This document shows positions 12,767 through 15,987 of a stretch of 15,987 bases of DNA, piece by piece (the stretch's first letter is position 1; the number at the start of each line of letters is the position of its first letter). This DNA is from Geobacter sp. (GTDB lineage: Bacteria; Desulfobacterota; Desulfuromonadia; Geobacterales; Pseudopelobacteraceae), in contig DAIERH010000030.1 in the NCBI GenBank assembly GCA_027346925.1, positions 1-15,987 on the forward strand, in the 5' to 3' direction. The notes beneath the pieces are model-generated. The model searched no databases, was not told the DNA's origin, and saw only the letters and a program-made list of their open reading frames with translations. Both the position numbers and the translations under genes were made by a program.

Positions 12767-14059
12767 TTACCCGAACGGATTGCGCAGAATGATGGTCTGG
12801 TCGCGGCGTGGGCCGACGGAGACCAGTACGATCTGGCATCCGGCCAATTCCTCCAGCCGACGCACATAGGAGCGGGCATTGGCCGGGAGTTCGTCGAAGC
12901 TGCGGGCCGCGGTGATATCGGCCTTCCAGCCCGGCAACTCCTCGTAGACTGGCTGGCATTTCTCGAACACCTCCAGGCTGGCCGGCAAGTCCTCCACCCT
13001 TTGGCCGTTGTAGGTATAGCCGGTACAAACCTTGATGGTATCAAACCCGCTCAGCACATCCAGCTTTGTCAGGGCGATGCCGGTCAGGCCGTTTACCCGC
13101 ACGGCATAGCGGACGACCATGGCGTCAAACCAGCCGCAACGACGCGGCCTGCCGGTGGTAGCGCCGAACTCGCCGCCGGTCTGGCGCAGCTGTTCGCCGG
13201 TGGCGTCAAGCAGTTCGGTCGGGAACGGACCACTCCCGACCCTGGTGACGTAGGCCTTGGAGATGCCGATGATCTCATGGATATCGCGGGGATTGGCGCC
13301 CGAGCCGGTGCAGGCCCCGCCGGCGCAGGTGGAGGACGAGGTGACGTAGGGGTAGGTACCGTGGTCCACATCCAGCAACGTCCCTTGGGCACCCTCGAAG
13401 AGCGCCTTCTTGCCGGATTTGAGATCCATGCTGAGGATCAGCGAGGTATCCGCCACATAGGTTCGCAGCGTGGCGGCATATCCCTGATACTCCTCGTTGA
13501 TCTCGTCATAACTGCATGGCGGCTCTCCCAAAAGTTTTTCGAGGATGAAGTTCTTCTCCACCAGGAATTCCCTGAGTTTGGCGGCAAAAACATCCGGGTT
13601 GAGCAGGTCCATCAAGCGGATACCCCGCCGGCCAATCTTATCTTCGTAGCAGGGACCAATGCCTCGGCCAGTGGTGCCGATCTTCTTGGCGCCGCTCTTG
13701 GCCTCGCGGGCGATGTCGATTCGCTTGTGATAGGGCATGATGATATGCAACGATTCGGAGAGCAGCAAACAGGCGTCATCCTTGATCCGTCCCGACTCCT
13801 TGAGCTTGGTGATCTCCCTGATGAATACCTCCGGGTCGAGCACCACACCGTTGCCGATGATACAACGCTTACCCTCGTGCAGAATCCCCGACGGGATCAG
13901 GTGCAGGACGATCTTCTCGCTCCCCACCACCAGGGTGTGCCCGGCATTGTTCCCCCCCTGATAGCGTACGATATCGTCGGCGTATTCGGTGTAGATGTCG
14001 ACGACCTTGCCCTTGCCCTCATCGCCCCACTGGGCGCCCACCACAACCACGTTTGCCAT
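12767..14059 (-). CDS. purA: Adenylosuccinate synthetase
   Basis: PurA uses GTP to join IMP and aspartate, the first committed step to AMP. The 430-residue product has the family length and signatures. The N-terminal glycine-rich loop is WGDEGKGK (11-18) with catalytic D13. NNAGHT carries H41. TTGRGIGPCYEDK is near residues 130-142. GAQGTLLDVDHGTYPYVTSS and VGSGPFPTEL follow in order, with TTGRPRRCGWFD near 300. The protein begins MANVVVVGAQ. It lies 98 bp downstream of hisZ in the same direction and is followed by a clear hairpin terminator, so hisZ-purA is probably one unit. The intergenic gap carries a short direct repeat. No defects were seen. Confidence 0.97.
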   Translation of the reverse strand: MANVVVVGAQWGDEGKGKVVDIYTEYADDIVRYQGGNNAGHTLVVGSEKIVLHLIPSGILHEGKRCIIGNGVVLDPEVFIREITKLKESGRIKDDACLLLSESLHIIMPYHKRIDIAREAKSGAKKIGTTGRGIGPCYEDKIGRRGIRLMDLLNPDVFAAKLREFLVEKNFILEKLLGEPPCSYDEINEEYQGYAATLRTYVADTSLILSMDLKSGKKALFEGAQGTLLDVDHGTYPYVTSSSTCAGGACTGSGANPRDIHEIIGISKAYVTRVGSGPFPTELLDATGEQLRQTGGEFGATTGRPRRCGWFDAMVVRYAVRVNGLTGIALTKLDVLSGFDTIKVCTGYTYNGQRVEDLPASLEVFEKCQPVYEELPGWKADITAARSFDELPANARSYVRRLEELAGCQIVLVSVGPRRDQTIILRNPFG

Positions 14060-14100
14060 TTTTATCTATCTCCTCGGATTTCTATTCCAATCTCTTCAAC

Positions 14101-14124
14101 AGGTCATAGGTCCCATAGGTCATA
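14101..14124. repeat. Short direct repeat between hisZ and purA
   Basis: AGGTCATA occurs at 14101-14108 and again at 14117-14124. Viewed another way, CATAGGTC is repeated almost head-to-tail (14105-14112 and 14114-14121). The minus-strand reading is of the form GACCTATGGGACCTATG. It lies in the untranslated gap between hisZ and purA and could be a remnant of a dispersed intergenic repeat or a binding site. Confidence 0.5.
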
Positions 14125-14157
14125 TAAAGACTTCCAGGTTCTGTTTCCTCTCCCCTC

Positions 14158-15459
14158 TTACCCAGCTTCAATATATCCCATAAGATCGGCCCGCTCCAGA
14201 TCCTCCCTGGTAAGCGGCACCTTTCGTCCGTCGCGAATCCGCACCGCATGGTAGTCACCATTGCCGGCCGCACTGCCGATGACCAGCATGCAGCGGATGT
14301 TCATGCGGCGGGCATATTCCAATGAACTGTCATAGTCTCTCCTGATAATGTCACGGGCAGTCGCATACCCTCGCAAGCGGAGCAAACGGGCGACGTTAAG
14401 CGCCTCGCGCCGGTCGTCACGGCAGTTGAACAGGAGAAAGTCCCGACTAATACTGGCCTCGACATCGGGGCGGCGCTCCATGATCTGGAGCAGGTTCAGC
14501 ACATTGAAGGTAAACCCGGTTGCCGGCGCCGGAAACCCGTAACGTGCCGTCAGATTGTCATAGCGGCCGCCGCTGCAGACCGGCTCGCCAAGGCCGGTAA
14601 CAAACCCTTCAAAGGTGATGCCGGTATGATAATCCAACCCCCGGGTCTCTCCCAGGTCGATGGTCAAATAGTCGCCAATACCATGGATGTCGAGAATTTC
14701 CAGCACTTGGCGCAGGTTGTCCAACGCGGCGCGGGATCTGCTGTTGTTCACCGCTCCCGCTGCCTCGGCCAGTACTTCCCGGCCGCCGAACAGACGCGGC
14801 AGAGCGGTAATCTCCCGCCTCGACTCCTCTGGGACATTGCTCTCGGCCAGCACCTTTGCGATTGCCGTGACGTCCTTGCGGGCCATTGCCTGCCGAAGAT
14901 CCTGCAACGGCTTTCCCGTCAGGCCGGATGCGGCCAGGATGCCGCGGCAGAACTCCACCTGGCCGAGATCGACCTTGAAATCGGCAAAGCCAAGCCCCTG
15001 CATTGCCTCCACTGCCATGGCCACCATCTCGGCATCCGCTTCAGGTGAGTCAAGGCCGATCAACTCAACGCCGGACTGAAATATCTCGCGACTGCGCCCC
15101 GTCTGCTGCTCGGTCTGGCGCAGCACCCGGCCGCTGTAACTGATGCGGTGTGGCAGGGGCCACTCCCGCAAACGCGTGGCTACGATACGGGCTATCTGGG
15201 GCGTAATGTCCGGCGGAAACGCCAGCAGCCTTCCGGTTTGTCGGTCGTCGAAGCGGTAGGTCTTCCCCTTCAACTCATCCCCCATGCCGATGGCCATGAC
15301 TTCCTCATATTCCAGCTTAGGGGCGATCACGCGCCGAAAACCCCACAATTCAAACACACATCGGATCTTGGCCTCGATGTAGCCGATTTTTGCGGCCGTG
15401 TCCGGCAGGAAGTCGCTCACTCCACGGGGGAGGGATATGTCTGGCGGTGTTATGGTCAT
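14158..15459 (-). CDS. hisZ: ATP phosphoribosyltransferase regulatory subunit HisZ
   Basis: HisZ is a histidyl-tRNA-synthetase paralogue that does not charge tRNA but activates and gives histidine feedback to short-form HisG in the first step of histidine synthesis. The 433-residue product has a class II synthetase core. LPRGVSDFLPD is near residues 10-20. A motif-2-like region spans about 108-135 (SYSGRVLR, then GRSREIFQSGVELIG). PPDITPQIAR (82-91) is the HisZ-type replacement of the HisRS RPEGT loop; here Pro stands where Arg is often found. RGLDYHTG is at 263-270. Residues about 330-433 form a C-terminal domain resembling an anticodon-binding fold, present in long HisZ forms. The start ATG (15457-15459) has CAGGA upstream. 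A true HisRS is less likely because of the RPDxTPQ-type loop. Confidence 0.85.
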   Translation of the reverse strand: MTITPPDISLPRGVSDFLPDTAAKIGYIEAKIRCVFELWGFRRVIAPKLEYEEVMAIGMGDELKGKTYRFDDRQTGRLLAFPPDITPQIARIVATRLREWPLPHRISYSGRVLRQTEQQTGRSREIFQSGVELIGLDSPEADAEMVAMAVEAMQGLGFADFKVDLGQVEFCRGILAASGLTGKPLQDLRQAMARKDVTAIAKVLAESNVPEESRREITALPRLFGGREVLAEAAGAVNNSRSRAALDNLRQVLEILDIHGIGDYLTIDLGETRGLDYHTGITFEGFVTGLGEPVCSGGRYDNLTARYGFPAPATGFTFNVLNLLQIMERRPDVEASISRDFLLFNCRDDRREALNVARLLRLRGYATARDIIRRDYDSSLEYARRMNIRCMLVIGSAAGNGDYHAVRIRDGRKVPLTREDLERADLMGYIEAG

Positions 15460-15625
15460 TGATTCCTGTTTCTAAAGCCAACCACCAACATCTTCACGAG
15501 GGACCCAGGAAATGCCATCTCTGTTTTTTTAGATGCCATATGGCGACTCTGTTTTCTCCGGCGCCCGTGTTATTTTGCCCCGGCTCACGCGAGAGCGGAT
15601 TATCGCACAAACACCCTGGCAGGTC
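15460..15625. other. Non-coding gap upstream of hisZ
   Basis: I see no gene here. It should contain the hisZ promoter, read on the minus strand, but no convincing -35/-10 pair stands out. It holds a perfect 10-bp palindrome GCCATATGGC (15535-15544). A short inverted repeat CATCT/AGATG (15516-15520/15531-15535) flanks a T-run. Two partly similar ATGCCAT...CTCTGTTTT stretches begin at 15512 and 15533. The palindrome could be a regulator site but nothing identifies it. Confidence 0.35.
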
Positions 15626-15652
15626 AAAAAAAAAGGCGGGATTTCTCCCGCC
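15626..15652 (-). terminator. Rho-independent terminator of the right-edge gene
   Basis: On the minus strand GGCGGGA and TCCCGCC pair perfectly (15646-15652/15635-15641) around a GAAA tetraloop, followed by nine T residues (complement of 15626-15634). It lies 54 bp after the stop codon of the partial gene at the window edge. This is a textbook intrinsic terminator. Confidence 0.95.
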
Positions 15653-15706
15653 CGCCTGCACAGTGGACCACGTGTGGATCGGGTTGGTTTTGTTGCGCCC
15701 ATGGCA

Positions 15707-15987
15707 TCAATTCGCGACAGAATGGGGGGCGTAGTTCTTTTTCACCGTATTCGACAAATCCTTTGCCAGTTTGTCCAACGCCGGAATCAGCTCATCCCGG
15801 CCTTCGCCCTGCACGGAAACCCGGGCCAACACCTTGCCGTCCCTGCCCGCGGCCGTAGCGACCATACTGAACACCGAGGCTACGCCCGCATAGTTACCGG
15901 TAACAATTATATCCGCTTCCGCGGGGGAGTCCACGGCAAATATCAGGGCGCCGTTCAGGCGTGCAACCAGCAGGGCCTTGAGCCCCG
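15707..15987 (-). CDS. Unidentified protein, C-terminal part (cut by window edge)
   Basis: The reading frame is open to the window edge and shows the last 92 or so residues. The segment LVARLNGALIFAVDSPAEAD is followed by DIIVTGNYAGVASVFSMVATA, then GKVLARVSVQGEGRDELIPA, and a terminal helix LDKLAKDLSNTVKKNYAPHS. The pattern of a strand reading ADxIVTGNY, then more strands and a final amphipathic helix loosely recalls the FlgO/CsgG/TolB-N type domain found in envelope proteins that act at the outer membrane. That resemblance is weak and I do not assign a function. The GTG at 15932-15934 is internal rather than the start, because the frame continues upstream with protein-like sequence. It ends with a strong terminator and is not in the hisZ-purA unit. 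Confidence 0.7.
   Translation of the reverse strand, partial: GLKALLVARLNGALIFAVDSPAEADIIVTGNYAGVASVFSMVATAAGRDGKVLARVSVQGEGRDELIPALDKLAKDLSNTVKKNYAPHSVAN

Noticed and set aside
13001..14254. Plus-strand open frame of 417 codons over purA
   Set aside because: It is antisense to purA, whose motifs are complete. The composition is shadow-like (Gly/Ala/Asp/Val-rich) and there is no family match.

Overview
The window reads as a chromosomal housekeeping segment from a GC-rich, Gram-negative bacterium, most likely a Geobacter/Geotalea-type member of the Desulfuromonadia. This assignment is inference. It rests on the indirect tRNA amidation genes (gatCAB), a long-form HisZ next to purA, a DUF362 double-[4Fe-4S] protein, LolA and DksA (Gram-negative hallmarks), and a GTAGGGGC-type palindromic element that I associate with this group. 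No phage, transposase, CRISPR or defence gene is visible, and codon and base use look uniform apart from the AT-rich tRNA promoters.

Left edge (1-860): the ribosomal operon rplM-rpsI runs leftwards. Its promoter lies back-to-back with the promoter of a rightward run. That run (878-8653) is gatC-gatA-gatB, a CheA-like kinase without a P2 domain, lolA, yajQ and rimO. All are co-directional with gaps of at most about 115 bp, and a hairpin terminator follows rimO. GatCAB converts misacylated Glu-tRNA(Gln)/Asp-tRNA(Asn). RimO modifies ribosomal protein S12, so much of the run serves translation. LolA serves the outer membrane. The CheA-like gene is the odd one out.

Middle (8700-11550): dksA has its own strong promoter and meets a leftward DUF362 ferredoxin-like gene tail-to-tail with 3 bp between them. 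Divergent from the DUF362 gene is a tRNA cluster: tRNA-Lys(TTT), tRNA-Lys(CTT) and tRNA-Glu(TTC). Each is followed by its own Rho-independent terminator, but only the first and third have a visible promoter. A compact release-factor-like GGQ protein follows (11223-11546) and is a candidate ribosome-rescue factor.

Right (11600-15987): leftward genes are moaC-mog (molybdenum cofactor synthesis, overlapping by 4 bp), then hisZ-purA (histidine and AMP synthesis), then the 3' part of an unidentified protein cut by the window edge.

I did not find a convincing new multi-gene system. The observations most worth a second look are the nested-palindrome element that contains the gatA stop codon, the structured leader of tRNA-Glu with competing pairings, the small GGQ protein, the terminator isolating tRNA-Lys(CTT), and the isolated P2-less CheA.
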